Source: Trichobilharzia regenti (taxonomy: Eukaryota; Platyhelminthes; Trematoda; Strigeidida; Schistosomatidae). From it: a stretch of 64,000 bases of DNA. Both the position numbers and the translations under genes were made by a program. Of the stretch, positions 23,340 through 34,940 are shown piece by piece. The notes beneath the pieces are model-generated. The model had not been told where the DNA came from and did not search any database. It was given only the letters and a program-made list of their open reading frames with translations. Where the stretch lies: positions 35,061,312 through 35,125,311 of the forward strand of contig OX235267.1 in NCBI GenBank assembly GCA_944472135.2, in the 5' to 3' direction. Every line of letters starts with the position of its first letter. The first letter of the stretch is position 1.

Positions 23340-23740
23340 CCTGTACTTTCCCAGTGGAACATAGAGCTTCAAGTTAGAGCTTTAAAGTTTCGGTAGCAGT
23401 AGTGTTTATTTTTACGAGATGGGGGTTACTAGCTCCATGCTCAACCTTGCTTCTCCACCAGTCTTACTTTTTGATTTACAGCTTGATTACACACTGTATT
23501 TTTGTTACAAGTATGGAATTTTCAGCATGGATATCTGCAGCCCAAATTTTGCAGGCCGACCATAGATATCAGGTGTGCGTCGGCAGGGTATCGAACCCCG
23601 GACCATGTGCATGGTCGGTGAGAGTCCTAACCACTGTGCCACTGACGGGCTTAACGAGGTAAAGAAGTGCGTCGGCCGGGTATCAAACCCGGAACTACCT
23701 GAATGGTTAGAGAGCATTCTACTGCTGTGCTACCGACGCA
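23340..23740 (-). mobile_element. SINE-II copy interrupted by SINE-I
   Basis: The 3' part (23340-23469) carries the CCCAGTGGAACATAGAGCTT end shared with RTE elements. The tRNA-like head resumes at 23650-23740 (B-box equivalent GGGTTTGATACCC on the minus strand). A SINE-I copy occupies the middle. The join points read CTTAC and CTTAA, a possible short target duplication. Confidence 0.7.
23470..23649 (-). mobile_element. SINE-I copy nested in SINE-II
   Basis: Complete tRNA-like head and body, closely matching the copies at 27525 and 46659. Minus-strand A box GGCACAGTGG and B box GGTTCGATACC fit a pol III promoter. Confidence 0.75.
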
Positions 23741-23961
23741 GAGCCATTAATTTGATTGATTTCTGGAAAACTTTTTGATTATAAGGTGATTTTTTCTGAA
23801 GGGTCAATTTAAGGCAAAGAATCTATGCAATGATAACAAGTCTTATGAATCTCTTGACCAGTTTTGGATGTTCTGACATCAAACTAAAAGGTAATTTCCA
23901 TTTATAATCATGATAATAACGTCAATTCTATTTTATTTTTACTTTTAATGCAAACATTTAG

Positions 23962-24093
23962 CTTTATTTTACAAATGTGTATGAAGTTTCATCACCACAA
24001 TGTCTTGATGATGTATGGCCTCCATACAGATTGCACAGACGATCAAAAAGAAGCATAGAGGCATTTGAAGACAATATACGAAGTCATCCTCAG
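23962..24093 (+). CDS. candidate coding exon, unknown protein
   Basis: This is the best host exon candidate. It has an acceptor CATTTAG, 44 open codons and a strong donor (CCTCAG|GTTAGT), phase 0 at both ends. The translation contains CLDDVWPPYRLHRRSKRSIE and AFEDNIRSHPQ, rich in Arg and Trp/Tyr and with non-random composition. It can join in phase to the candidate terminal exon at 37467. Family unknown. Confidence 0.5.
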
Positions 24094-25017
24094 GTTAGTA
24101 TTTCAATATTCATCGGCTACAATAACTTTTTGAATTCAATATATTCATTGCATGTACACTGACAAGGAATTGAATGTGAATGTTGATTTTTTTGTTTTCA
24201 TTTTACATAATTTAAATATTTATATACTGAAACAGTTGGAGTATTCACTTCCACATGCTGAACAAAAAGGAAGACACTTACGACTGAAGTCGAAATAGCT
24301 GCTGTCACTTGACGGTGTTTAGATCTCACTAAGAATATAAGTATTCTTTGAGGTGCAGATGTATTCTCAGTTGGTGAGTGATGAATACAAGAACAAAAGA
24401 GCAAATTTCTAAATAAACTACTATCTAATATTAAGCAGAGTTAAAAAAAATGGAACTAATAAATTATCGGCAGAAATTTTAATGAAATGACATTTATCTT
24501 ATTTTAGAGAGTTGTATATTTTTACCAAATAAGTGATAATTTCAAGAATGAAACAGCCCTTTGAGATGATGAATAAGGTTGACTTCCTTCATTCCTTTGA
24601 AGTATCCTCTTACTCCTTGGAGTATGTGGGTTACCTTCACTTTATAGATTAACTCAGCTATTCACTTTGTAACCGTACTTCTTTCTCAAGACTAATCAGT
24701 GTGTATTTCATTGACTCTACTTTTGTGATACATGTTTAAATTACTTTAATAGATCAGTAGGTAGCATCAGCCAAGTTTCCAATATGTTCAGCAAGCTAGA
24801 TAGCTCGTCATCATGGTACACTGTGAAGTGATGTTAGATGATTGGAAGAAATTGACAGGAAGCCCTAAACCTAGGCTTCGTTTCTCCACCTTTCTTAGTG
24901 ATTAAATTACAAAACTGACTAATAGAATTCAACCTGCAGCAAACTAAGTGCTGGATGCGTGACATGAGTTTCTATCAAGTGGCCAAACAAAGTTTTTATT
25001 ACATTCTCAGAAGAGGT
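24094..25017. other. no gene seen, probably intron
   Basis: AT-rich sequence without recognised repeats or supported frames. Confidence 0.35.
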
Positions 25018-25440
25018 CAATCACGAACTCGAATAACTCAGTGGTAACGTCGGCAGCATAACGGCAAGATGCTCACCAACTACGCATGTGGTCTGGGGTT
25101 CGATCTTTGGCCGAGGCACTCCTTTACCTCCCTAAGCAGTAATAAGACTGGCAAAAAAGGAGGTTGAGCTAGAGGCTGGCAACCCATTTGTGTAAAAATA
25201 AACACAACTGTTAACCAAACTTCAAGCATTTAGCTCGAAGCCCTTTGTTCCACTGGGAACGTATAAGAATAAAAAAAGCCTCTAACAGCCCCAGTGGGTT
25301 CAAATCTCATAAAGGATATGAGTTCCCTCAAGACTGCAGATACGCCCCACTGACAGGTACTGACAAACATAGAGTCTAGATCTAAGGCTTCTTGTCTATT
25401 CCCTTCAACCATCTAGCATATATAAATTTGATTTAGTTTA
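25018..25440 (+). mobile_element. SINE-IV copy interrupted by SINE-II
   Basis: The head (25018-25052, CAGTGGTAACGTC) and the body (25285-25440, GTGGGTTCAAATCTCATAAA onward) match the SINE-IV copies at 30815 and 33970. A SINE-II copy separates them. Confidence 0.65.
25053..25284 (+). mobile_element. SINE-II copy nested in SINE-IV
   Basis: A tRNA-like head with B box GGGTTCGATC is followed by the family body and the RTE-like end GAAGCCCTTTGTTCCACTGG and an A-rich tail. Confidence 0.7.
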
Positions 25441-25578
25441 TTAAAATTACGGCATCTTGACTCATGGTGAACAGATTTAATCTGTAAATTTCTTACTAAA
25501 CTTAAACGGTTAACTAGAAAGATAAAATATGATAACTGTCTGTGGAAAAAAGGATGGATAAAGTGTCATAGGTCCCCT

Positions 25579-25891
25579 TGTAACAACAGAAGACAGAGGC
25601 CAGGCAACAGATCGTTTATTAAGGAAATCAACACATATTTATATATTTTCATGTACATTATTATAGATTATTTCAGCAAAGAACACAGTCCCCGAATGGT
25701 TTCTTTTTTCACAGAAAGTTAATCTTTCATCTGTTTGTGGCTGTTTCTTGAATGTTAGATCATCTATATGCTAACTGTATCCGCCTACGCAAAGTCTTTA
25801 TTCTCATTTTTCTCACGACCAATATTGGGGATATAAACATCGACGTAGATTACTGTCTACCAACTTTGGCTAGCAGCCAGCTGTCACCACA
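25579..25891 (-). repeat. solo LTR, copy 1
   Basis: This 313-base segment with TGTAACAACA...TCACCACA ends is repeated at 61051-61389 in the same orientation. Read on the minus strand, an AATAAA signal precedes the last 35 or so bases, as in the R region of many LTRs, so minus orientation is preferred. No internal region is adjacent. The flanks do not show a clear target duplication. Confidence 0.65.
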
Positions 25892-26082
25892 GCCTAAGTT
25901 GTAGAAGATTGTGAGCCAAAGGAGATACATCTCAGTGTCTGAAGTGCTCACATCTGTCTTCCTTAACAACCGAACGAAAATATCATTAACTAAAAGAAAA
26001 ACTTGATAAAAATGAAAAGCTTCAAATATCTTAAAGTTCCTAGTTTGCTAAAAATTGCACCATAAAGACATCTTATTTTTTT

Positions 26083-26285
26083 TCCTTCATGTTCCCCAGT
26101 GGAACATAGGGCTTCAAGCAGTGTTTATTTTACAGGATGGGGTTGCTAGCCTCATGTCCAACCTTTCCTCTTTGCCAGGATTATTTCTGGCTTATTAAGA
26201 CAAAGGAGTGCGTCTGTGCCGAGGATCGAACCCCTGACCATGTACATGGTCGGCAAGCATCCTAACCACTATGCCACCGAGGCAC
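26083..26285 (-). mobile_element. SINE-II, complete copy
   Basis: From the minus-strand end: head TGCCTCGGTGGCATAGTGG (A box), B box GGTTCGATCC, body with AGCAACCCCATCC, and the end GAAGCCCTATGTTCCACTGG. This is the clearest copy of the family. Confidence 0.8.
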
Positions 26286-26747
26286 CAGAAACATCCTATG
26301 CTGTGATAATATACAATCAATGGAAATATATTATTTTTTCCCGTATTTTAGCTCACCATCTAAAACATATTAAATGACAACCTGAAAGAAGTTAAATTAA
26401 GCGGCTTTGCCATGGGACTCATTCATGAACAGTTGTAATGTTCTACAGAATTTTTGTACAGTTGTATAAATGTAGAAATGTGGATGTCTACATAACATCG
26501 GTCATTGTTTCCCCTCTCTGTTTCTCCAGAAATATTTCTTTGGTTGTGATTTATTACGTTGAAGATAGCCACAAAAATAAACCAAAATACTGATTAAAGA
26601 ATAAGGAATATTCTCGTAGATAAATTCACCATCAGGTTCTATATTTACATGACTGTAATAATTAAAGAGGTATTGTTACTAACTACATCAATATTCTAAA
26701 TTGCATTTGTTCAGGAGAATCGACACCAAAATGAAATATCAAATAAA

Positions 26748-26946
26748 TTAAGGAAAGTAACACAGAACTATTGAATTTATACACTTGACACCAGGCTCGG
26801 ATAACAATAGTGTCTGGACGTGCTTCTTTTGCACATAGAAATCGTGTTGTTTTGAGTGAATTTCAATGGTCTCTCCTGTTGGGAGTGTTTGATATCTAGA
26901 GGACGGTTTCCACAACACCTTTATTTCATGCATTTATTCCCCTTGA
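26748..26946 (-). pseudogene. Penelope-like element, C-terminal remnant
   Basis: The minus-strand translation contains HDFYVQKKHVQTLLL, matching the C-terminal tail seen in other PLE copies here (PVLFVENKQVQPLLL at 44428). It directly abuts the inverted repeat at 26947. Confidence 0.5.
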
Positions 26947-27145
26947 GGAATTTGAATAAAGTAAGAACAACAGCGTGGTTTGTGCAGAATAATATAGTAC
27001 CATCCTGTCTTTATTTCGTTGGCTCCTTATCAGCTCAGCTGTTTACAGCCTAAATAAATTATGAGGTTTACGTACAGAAGAGTTTTAACATACTTGCAAA
27101 TTTTATATGTTGTCAGTTGACAGAAAGTTCCACAATCAGTGAATA
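26947..27145. repeat. left arm of a PLE-associated inverted repeat
   Basis: About 200 bases are the reverse complement of 27715-27910, including GAGGTTTACGTACAGAAGAG and GTTGTCAGTTGACAGAAAG. A diverged copy lies at 51930-52105 beside another PLE. Confidence 0.75.
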
Positions 27146-27520
27146 GTGCTCAGAAAATTGCGCTTATATAGCTTTTTACACAGGCAGTTCAACTTTAAAC
27201 AAAATAAATGTATGCATACAATGGTAAAGAAGTTACGTAACAAAGATGAGATATGCGTTAGATGCATAGTGACTAATACATTAGGTAACAATGTACTGAG
27301 TTCAACTCAAATCATAGAAAAAGAGACAAGCAAAATTACAGTTCCATTCTCCTCAAGTTTGCCAAAGCAATTTCCATCAATCGCTTGAAACCAGATTTAT
27401 GTGTTCAGAAAGAAGCAGCTATTAGTCTTTCCTTGCCCTCTTGTCTGATTACGTAATCTTTGTCTTTAACCTCACCCCTTTTATAATCTGTAATTTCGCT
27501 TGTCTCTTTTTCTATGATTT
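27146..27520 (+). pseudogene. Penelope-like element, C-terminal tail, broken
   Basis: Across frame breaks it matches the tail of the PLE at 52255 (SPILLKFA-type segment, then RLKPDLCVQKEA-type and SLSLP-type motifs, near 27330-27430). A 25-base inner inverted repeat (27310-27335 with 27488-27520) adds to the palindromic layout. Confidence 0.5.
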
Positions 27521-27524
27521 GAAT

Positions 27525-27720
27525 GCGTCGGTGACATAGTGGTTAGGACTCTCGCCGACCATGTACATGGTCGGGTTCGATACCCTGCCGACGCACACCT
27601 GATATCTATGGTCGGCCTGCAATATTTAGGCTACCGATATCCATGCTGAAAATTCCATACTTGTACCAAAAATACAGTGTGGAGTTAAGCTGTAACCAAA
27701 AATAAAAAATAAAATTAAAA
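27525..27720 (+). mobile_element. SINE-I, complete copy
   Basis: tRNA-like head GCGTCGGTGACATAGTGG, B box GGGTTCGATACCC, body with ATTTAGGCTACCGATATCC, and an A-rich tail. It is inserted in the right arm of the PLE inverted repeat. Confidence 0.85.
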
Positions 27721-27910
27721 AAATTGTGGAACTTTCTGTCAACTGACAACATGTAAAATTTGCAGTATGTTAAAACTTTTCTGTACGTAAACCTCATAAT
27801 TTATTTAGGCTGTAAGCAGCTGAGCTGATAAGAAGCCAACGAAATAAACAATGACGATATCATATTATTCTGCACAAACCACACTGTTATTCTCGCTTTA
27901 TCCAAACACC
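27715..27910. repeat. right arm of a PLE-associated inverted repeat
   Basis: Reverse complement of 26947-27145 with a few differences and small indels near 27850. Confidence 0.75.
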
Positions 27911-28029
27911 TTTATTTAGCGACACTGGTAGGTGTTCGCTAGCCCAAAAAAGTAGGCTCCTAGAACAGCGATCAATATAACTGTTTCCACAGGAGCAGTT
28001 AATAGGTTGATAGATACCCTTAGGGGGTG

Positions 28030-28497
28030 GTTAGCCTAGTTACTTCGTCTTTCAGTTTCTTAATCACAGATGGTTGTGTAGAAAGTATAAGCTGCAGCCT
28101 TCCTGCATTGAATGTTCTTTGAAAAGAGTTTCTCAAGTTGTTGGTTATTATTTCACCAGGTATATTCCCTTTGAATTGTAGTCGTATATATATATATATT
28201 CCTTTTTAATAGACATAGAAGAATTGTTTTTCTCTTTCTTGGTCATTTGTTCACTGGTGGACTTTAAAGGGAAACTATTTTCAATTAACACGGCATATAT
28301 AACTTTAGCTTCGTCTTCAATCTCACCAAAGAGACATTTTCTAGTTTACTCAGAAAGAAATCCGCTAACACGGGATGCCATGGAGAGCCCATAGCCACTC
28401 TATCCACCTTTCTATAAAGTTCACTATCAAATTTAAAATCCATAATTCATGTACATTTTAAAATTAATTCTTTGAGGATTTCTACTCAGATCTCAAA
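28030..28497 (-). pseudogene. Penelope-like reverse transcriptase fragment
   Basis: On the minus strand: ELYRKVDRVAMGSPWHPVLA followed by DFFLSKLENVSL, the GSP-PVLAD motif of PLE RTs, then after breaks NNLRNSFQRTFNAGRLQLIL-like sequence. Stops and frame shifts are frequent. Confidence 0.6.
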
Positions 28498-28890
28498 ATT
28501 ATTATTATTATTGCTCCCTTGGGTTCCTAGTGGAACATAGGGCTTCAACTGCACGTCTCCATTTTCTTCTGTCTTCTGCTATACTTTTTGCCTGCATCCA
28601 CGTTAATCCATATTCTTTCAACTCCTCTTCACACGATCTCCTCCATGTCACCCTTGGACGTCCCACACGCCGCTTCCCTTTCGGGTTCCACTCGAGGGCT
28701 TGACGCGCGATGTCACCCAGCGGTCTCCTCAGCGAGTGTCCAATCCATCTCCACTTTCTCCTGCATATTTGTTGGGCGATTGGTTCTTGCTTTGTTTGTT
28801 CCCATAATTCGTTGTTGGTGATTCTTTCCGGCCATCTGATCTTCAGTATTGAGACAGTTGTTAATAAAGGTCTGCAGCCTTCATGTGGTT
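28498..28890 (-). mobile_element. RTE-like element, 3' fragment
   Basis: Minus strand, ending in GAAGCCCTATGTTCCACTAG, CCAAGGGAGC and an AAT tail. Upstream coding remnants match the C-terminus of RTE proteins (region homologous to 29900-29990 and 32160-32220). Confidence 0.7.
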
Positions 28891-29726
28891 AAATGCTCAC
28901 ATCTGATAAGATATATTTTATGAGTACTATGTGTACTTTTAATGGAAATTAGTAAGGAAAAGTAATTCTTTACACTAAACAAAGAAACTATTTTTCAATT
29001 TCTCCTTTAATCTACAGTGCATCAGTATTTCTCTTGGGTTCTGCATCAAAACACACAGGTTACCGGCAAAATTTAAAAAAACACATTTAAATAGTGGAAA
29101 TTAAGGTTTTTTTGAAAATATATTGCAGTTTCTAAGGATTGTATTTGTGTAATAGTTTGCCTTTAGTTAAAGCATCAGTTGGTAATTTTGACTAGACTGT
29201 ACAACTTGTCATATGTATCGAATTGTTAATTGGTAAATATTTGAACTGTGGTCTGTTAATACTGCTACAGTCGATTCCTTGTCTTGTCTTGTTAGTTTGT
29301 ATTTTACTTTGACATACATCTACCTACTAAGTTAAGTGCCGTCACTTGTAACGGCAGTTTTGTGTCATGCCGTTCACGAACTTTCAGTAAAAAATTACTT
29401 TTGTGATGGATGATGATTAGAGGTTTAACAATGACCTGATTAAAAGTTGAGTCTTATCAGTCACTTGGTGGAAGGCCACGTTAACAATTCTCAGGCTGTA
29501 GATCCGCGTTCTTTCACATTTAGCCATCATCCATTACACCTTTAGTACTAAGTCCCTTTTTCTACCATCTAGACTCAATTTCCACTAGACAACATATCAA
29601 AATAACTGAAATGTATGGGCGAATAGCAAACGTGAATAAAGTTTGGCTTCCATTAGATTTAAAATAAACACCTGACGCTTGACCGGCAGGTGGGCCTTAA
29701 ACTCGTTAGAAGTAACTCAGGTCATA
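28891..29726. other. no gene seen
   Basis: AT-rich sequence with no supported frame or recognised repeat. Confidence 0.4.
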
Positions 29727-30625
29727 CTATTATTATTGTTATTCCCTTGCGCTTCGAGTGGAACATAGGGCTTAAACAACACATCTCCACGTCATTCTGT
29801 TTTCTGCTGTCCTCTTCAGCTGGGTCCACGATTGCCCATAATATCTGATCTCATCCCTCTCGCACGATTTCCTCCATGTCACCCTCGCAATGACGATCCA
29901 CTCTTCGCTTCCCATTGAAACACCACTCGAGTGACGGCATGCACTGCGCGCGTTGTCATTCAACGGCATCCTAAATGTATGTCCCGATCAATCCATCTCA
30001 TTTCCTCCTACAAATTTGTTGAGTGATCGGCTACTGGTTGGTGTGTTCCTAGTCAGAGTTTCTTGGCCATTTGATATTCAGTATGGAGCTAGCAACGGGT
30101 GCTGTTGACAAAAGTCGGTATCCTGTTGGAAATGCTTTTGGTGACAAGTAAGTTCAAGTTTCTGACCCATAAAGAAGGACTGACCGACTTCACATTGGTG
30201 TTGAAAATCCGAATCTTATTCTTTATACTGACTGTAGAAGATTTCCAAACCAGTTTCAGGTTGATGAAGGCGTATCTTGTCTTTCCGATTCTGACTGGCT
30301 GGCTGGCTCTGACATATTCATCCATCCTGATTGCCTGTAGTTAAAAGGATGCTTCCTAGATAAGTGGTGGTTGGTGTCGGTTGTTTTTGTAGCGGCTCAT
30401 TGGTTATCTTCATCACCTTTGTTTTCTCCATGTTCTCCTGGAATCCTGTCTTCGCTGTCCTGCTTCTTCGCCAGCTTTTTTGGTTTTTACCTTCAAGTCT
30501 TTGAGTTTTTGTGACGTTAAACAGATCTTTTAGTGTCTTCATATCAGTGGTCCGGCGTTTTCCTGTCTCCTCAATCCCTACAGTCTGACTCATAATCCAA
30601 TCTACCAGTCCACAATAAAGTTCAT
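29727..30625 (-). pseudogene. RTE-like element, C-terminal part
   Basis: Minus-strand frames include PTPTTTYLGSILL (30318-30593), then KNKIRIFNTNVKSV and the post-RT region (30089-30325), then the conserved 3' end and AAT tail. This is the part of ORF2 after the RT palm. Several stops and one or more frame changes are present. Confidence 0.7.
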
Positions 30626-30779
30626 CTCAGGTTATACTTAAAATTATTTATCATCCGGTCATCATTGGATTTTTTTGTATTACATTTTTTGATTGTATAC
30701 TAGTCAGTAAGTAGTGTAATGTGTCTAGTCCTATCTTCACTGCAGACTAAATTCTATCAGTCAAGCTTGCAGTGTGGCC

Positions 30780-31005
30780 ACCATGCTAGGTGGCTCGCCA
30801 TTACGGTGCACCACTGAGCTATTCAGGCTTAGTGGTAACGTCTCTGACTGCAGTACTGGGGGACGCAGGTTCGAATCTCAGAAGGAACGTGAGTTCCTTC
30901 AAAGCTGCAGATACGCCTTGGTGACTGGTGATCGTCAGCTAGCACCAAAACCTAGGTCCAAGGCTACCTGTGGCCGATTGCCTCCAACTATCTAATACCA
31001 ACAAT
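30780..31005 (+). mobile_element. SINE-IV copy
   Basis: A tRNA-like segment GGCTTAGTGGTAACGTCTCT with B box GGTTCGAATCTC is followed by the family body ending near CCTCCAACTATCTAATACC. The same body is at 25285 and 33990. Confidence 0.6.
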
Positions 31006-32044
31006 TTATATTACATTGTCTGATATGTATTAAGCAAAAAATTATTGAGAGTCTAAAGAAATTAACCAGCAGAATTCTAGGCTACACTAATTTATCAAGA
31101 TGAATACATGTTAGCGTGAAAAGTTTTGTCGTGTTGGATTATGAAACGAGATTAAGTGCTAATGACTCATAATTATCTATATCATGGAATTCGGGAGTGT
31201 TCCAGAACGAATTGTGCGCCAAGTCTGATAGTACCATTATGATTTCTCATATTAAATAATTTTACAATGTATGGGGAAGTACAACAAGATATTTGTGAAC
31301 ATTTCTTTGTAGTCTGTCTATGTCACAGCTTCCTTGGGAAAAATACTCAAATTTTATATTTTTAGGTTATTTAACATTATTTTATAATAGTAATGATTCA
31401 GTTTAACAAAGGCTCATAATTAAAAAAAAAATTTGAATAATATTCAGAGGATTGTTAGGCGCCTTCTTATTACTTGAAAGTTCAAAGTCTAGGCCATTGT
31501 TTGGTCTTATACTTTGATTTGTTTTTCATGCTCTTATCATATACTTTGAGTGACGTGTCTTCGGTTAGGTTTTAGCTAGCGCTTTCTTGAATTTCTGTAA
31601 TTTACATGTCTAAACATATTGTAGAATCAAAAATTTATTTCACAAATAGTCGTTTCCCGATTAGAATCATGCAACAGACAACTAAATAGCCCTAGAATTT
31701 CATTGCAGAAATAATGAATTACAACCTGTTCGACAGGGAGAGTGTCTTCACATAGAAAGAAGGTGAAATTATGGAGGAATATACAAGTGACAAACAAGAT
31801 AAATTAAAAGCCGTTTGTGATTCAGACCATGAATACTTGCTTCATTGTTATACTGACCAGATTAAGCAACCGGGAAAAATAGAACAGGTGAAAAGTTGAT
31901 CAACCGTTTAAGCAAATGGAAAATATGGTGGTCCCTAAGACTCCTAGACACTGAGTGAATGAAACAATTAGGTGTCACTCAAATAATTACTGTGTTTATC
32001 AAAGAGTTGGGGCACCATCCGTGTTGAGGTCACTTGTGTCCGAA
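31006..32044. other. no gene seen
   Basis: AT-rich, no repeats recognised. Confidence 0.4.
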
Positions 32045-32790
32045 GTTTCAGAATTATTATTATTATTGTCCCCTTGGATTTCTGCTGGAACATAGGGCTT
32101 CAACTGCACGTCTCCACTTGCTTCTGTCTTCTGTTGTACTTTTCACCTGTATCCACTCGAGGTCCTGACGCGCGATGTCACCCAGCGGCCTCCTCAGCCA
32201 GTGTCCAATCCATCTCCGCTTTCTCCCAGTTTCGCATTTATATCACCCATCAGGATTCTGACATCGCCATTTGGGACGTTGTCCATTATTGCTTGTAGTT
32301 GTCCGTAGAAATCCTCCTTCTTCTCTTGTTCTGAGACGTTTGTAGGCGAATAGCATTGAATGATTGTAACCTTCCACCCTTTTGAGTTGAACCTGGCTAT
32401 CATTATCCTGGAGGAGATTGGTTCCCACTGCATGAGAGCTTTGGTTGCTGTTGGTGACATCATGATGGCCACTCCATCGGTGTGGTCATGGTTGTCCTCT
32501 GGGTGGCCGGAATAGATTATTGTCTCTCCAGTAGGTAGTTGGCACCTTCCACATCCGTTCCATCTGCTCTCACAGATTCCCAACACTTCTATTCTCTACC
32601 TTCTCATTTCAGTGGCTATCTGGGCAGCCTTTCCAGTTTCGTACATTGTACGAACATTCCAGGTACCCATCCTTACTTTTCTTTCATCGAAAGAAGGCAC
32701 ATCGGCTGACTGGCTTCCCGAAGGCTTTCACCAGCCTGCGTCATTTCACTTCCCCGATTCCAGCGAAAAGTAAGGCTGTTGCTTATGTTT
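32045..32790 (-). mobile_element. RTE-like element with internal deletion
   Basis: Read on the minus strand, the 5' part (32790 down to about 32225) encodes the start of the APE endonuclease: GTWNVRTMYETGKAAQIATE, LGICESRWNGCGRC, MIARFNSKGWKVTIIQCYSP and ILMGDINAKLGESG. At about 32225 this joins directly to the C-terminal and 3' end of the element (32045-32225), which finishes in AAT repeats. The rest of the endonuclease, the whole RT and about 2 kb in all are missing. Both ends are preserved, so this resembles a non-autonomous deletion derivative. Confidence 0.75.
32194..32586 (-). pseudogene. RTE endonuclease, N-terminal part
   Basis: A 130-codon frame with GICESRWNG (family substrate-contact motif), TDGVAIMMS, IQCYSPTNVSE and MGDINAKLGE. 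It is cut before the SDH active-site motif. A stop separates it from the upstream TWNVRTMYETG segment. Confidence 0.75.
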
Positions 32791-32814
32791 TTAGAATTTT
32801 TAATATATTTATTC

Positions 32815-32935
32815 GTTGAAGTTTCTGTAGCGATTTGGTTGTTTTACAGGGGTGGAGTTGCTAGCACCACTCCCCAACCCTCCCTTTTTATCCGGGCTTT
32901 GGACTTTCTAGAAAATTAGCGAGCTAGTAATCTAG
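32815..32935 (-). mobile_element. SINE-II fragment
   Basis: Contains the body segment TACAGGGGTGGAGTTGCTAG and ACTCCCCAACCCTCC, matching the middle of SINE-II, but no tRNA-like head. Confidence 0.5.
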
Positions 32936-33339
32936 GCGAGGTTGAAGCTTCAGAATAATTCCATGAAATTAATAACCTTTAATAATCATTCAACACTGAA
33001 CGCTGGTTTTCAATGCATCAGCCTATTGGTAAAGCCGAAGGTATGCAGACATTTGACAGCCTGTTGTGTTACTTTCGGTTCTGTAAGCAGGATCTTTAGT
33101 ACGCTAAGAACTCACTGTTGCCAAACGTCATCGATCCAAAACATACTTCCTATTTTGCACGATCTGATTTTTGTTCTATTTTGGCTTACCAAATGTTTTC
33201 TCTATAGAACATTTATTGGGTTTCTTCTCAACACTTCTGTTTATCGGGAAATAGAACAGTATTAACTTTGGAGTGTTAGGAATGGATATTAATCTTTGTG
33301 AGACGAGAAGTTGGATGAAGTTATTCAAGGCTTGAGATA

Positions 33340-33585
33340 TCATGCTTGATTGTCACTGGTTCAATAGTAGAATGCCCGCCAACCAATCAAGAGGTTTGGA
33401 TTCGACTCCCAGCTGGCGCACTTCTAACTCTTGCCTAGTTCGCTGATAGGCCTAGAAGAGAGGGAGGGCAAGGGTTGAGAATAGCAACCCCACTGCGTAA
33501 AAGCGACACCACTTTTACTAAAACTTCAAAGTTTGGCACTCGAAGCTCTAAGTTTCATTTGAGGTTGAAGTATGGGAAAAAGTGA
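33340..33585 (+). mobile_element. SINE-II copy, diverged
   Basis: A tRNA-like head (GGTTCAATAGTAGAATGCCC and B box GGATTCGACTCCC), body with GAGAATAGCAACCCCACTGC and a worn RTE-like end. Confidence 0.6.
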
Positions 33586-33969
33586 TTCGGCATGTTTTTA
33601 TACTTTTTGAATACTTCTGAATAATTGTATTTAAAATTTATTTAAAATAGGGCCTAATTTACATTGCGTTTTATATCTGTCTATCTGAGTAATATTTCAA
33701 GATGCTAAGCATTACAAGGATGCTAACGGTAGTAATATGACTTAGACATACTTCGTACTAAAAGACAAACAAGCAAGAAGAGGATGGGGAGGAAATTTCT
33801 TTGATCACAAAGATTTATCGTCATTTTCCTATCCACTTCTTGTTTAAATGTATATATTCTAGAAACACTTCCGCACATAAAGCACCCTTTCTTCTGTGTT
33901 GCTGAAGCTAAAGTACTCTGGCGACTCTTTATTAACGGTGTTTAATCGAAGTATTGACTGCAGTCTCAC

Positions 33970-34160
33970 AGTAGGTCAATCACGAGCTGGAATAACGCAG
34001 TGGTAACGTCTCTGACTGTAGCACTGGGAAACATGGTTTAAAATCTCAGAAAGGATATGAATTACTTCAAGACTGAATGTTCGCTATGCTGACAATGCCA
34101 GCAGGCACAAGACGTAAGTTGAGGGGTAACCAACCGGTTGAGTCTAACGATTTAATAGAA
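33970..34160 (+). mobile_element. SINE-IV copy, diverged
   Basis: AATCACGAGCTGGAATAACG, CAGTGGTAACGTCTCTGACT and the ATCTCAGAAAGGATATGAAT body match the other SINE-IV copies. The B box is mutated (GGTTTAAAATC). Confidence 0.55.
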
Positions 34161-34741
34161 ATCTCCAGACGGTGAAGAAGAAATACCAGCAAAACAAGTC
34201 CAAATCCCTTAAGTCAATGTAACGAATACTATGCAATTCACATACATTCGAAAATTTCACTTAATTCAATGTGATTAAGCACGTAGGTGAAAGAATATAA
34301 ACACCTAAAGTAAAAGTCATTCCTTTCAAAATTACTTGCCTTATTTTTATATTTCCCACTCTTAGTAAGCAAAAACTAACATTTAAAACAGTCAGTTATA
34401 GGAGGTGAAGCAACTACTAATAATTGACGTATATAAATGTAATTTTTCCCAGTTTAAGTGGGTGGAAGGTGTTAACGTTAACTCGAGTTTAAAATTTCTA
34501 AAATTGCGTGTAACCACAATCAATTTAACACCAAACGCTCAATTGACTTATACTTATTTTTTTGATACACTCTAAAAATTCGTTCATATCAGATTGCATG
34601 TATCAGTCGAGTGAAATTCAAAAAATAATTCTACTCTATTTTATGTTCAAATGTGATTGATTGAGTGAATTTTGAACAGAGTCAACTAGGAGTTAAAGTC
34701 TAAGGTGAGGTGAATTAAATATAAAAACCAACTAACTGCAA

Positions 34742-34940
34742 AGTGCATCGGTGGCAAAGCGGTTAGGACTCTCGCCGATCATGCAAATGGTCTAGGGTTC
34801 GACTCCCTGACGACGCACACTCGATATCTATGATCGTCCTGCAAAATTTGGGCTACCAATATCCATCCTGAAAATTCCATATCTGTACCAAAAATACAGT
34901 GTGGGATCAAGCTGTGATCAAAAATCAATAAATAAAATAC
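34742..34940 (+). mobile_element. SINE-I, complete copy
   Basis: Head TGCATCGGTGGCAAAGCGG, B box GGGTTCGACTCCC, full body and A-rich tail. Confidence 0.8.

Noticed and set aside
23505..23717. ORFs reading SVAQWLG...PTMHMVRGSIPCRRTPD (also 46578-46832)
   Set aside because: They are translations of the SINE-I tRNA-like head. The same peptide recurs wherever the SINE does.
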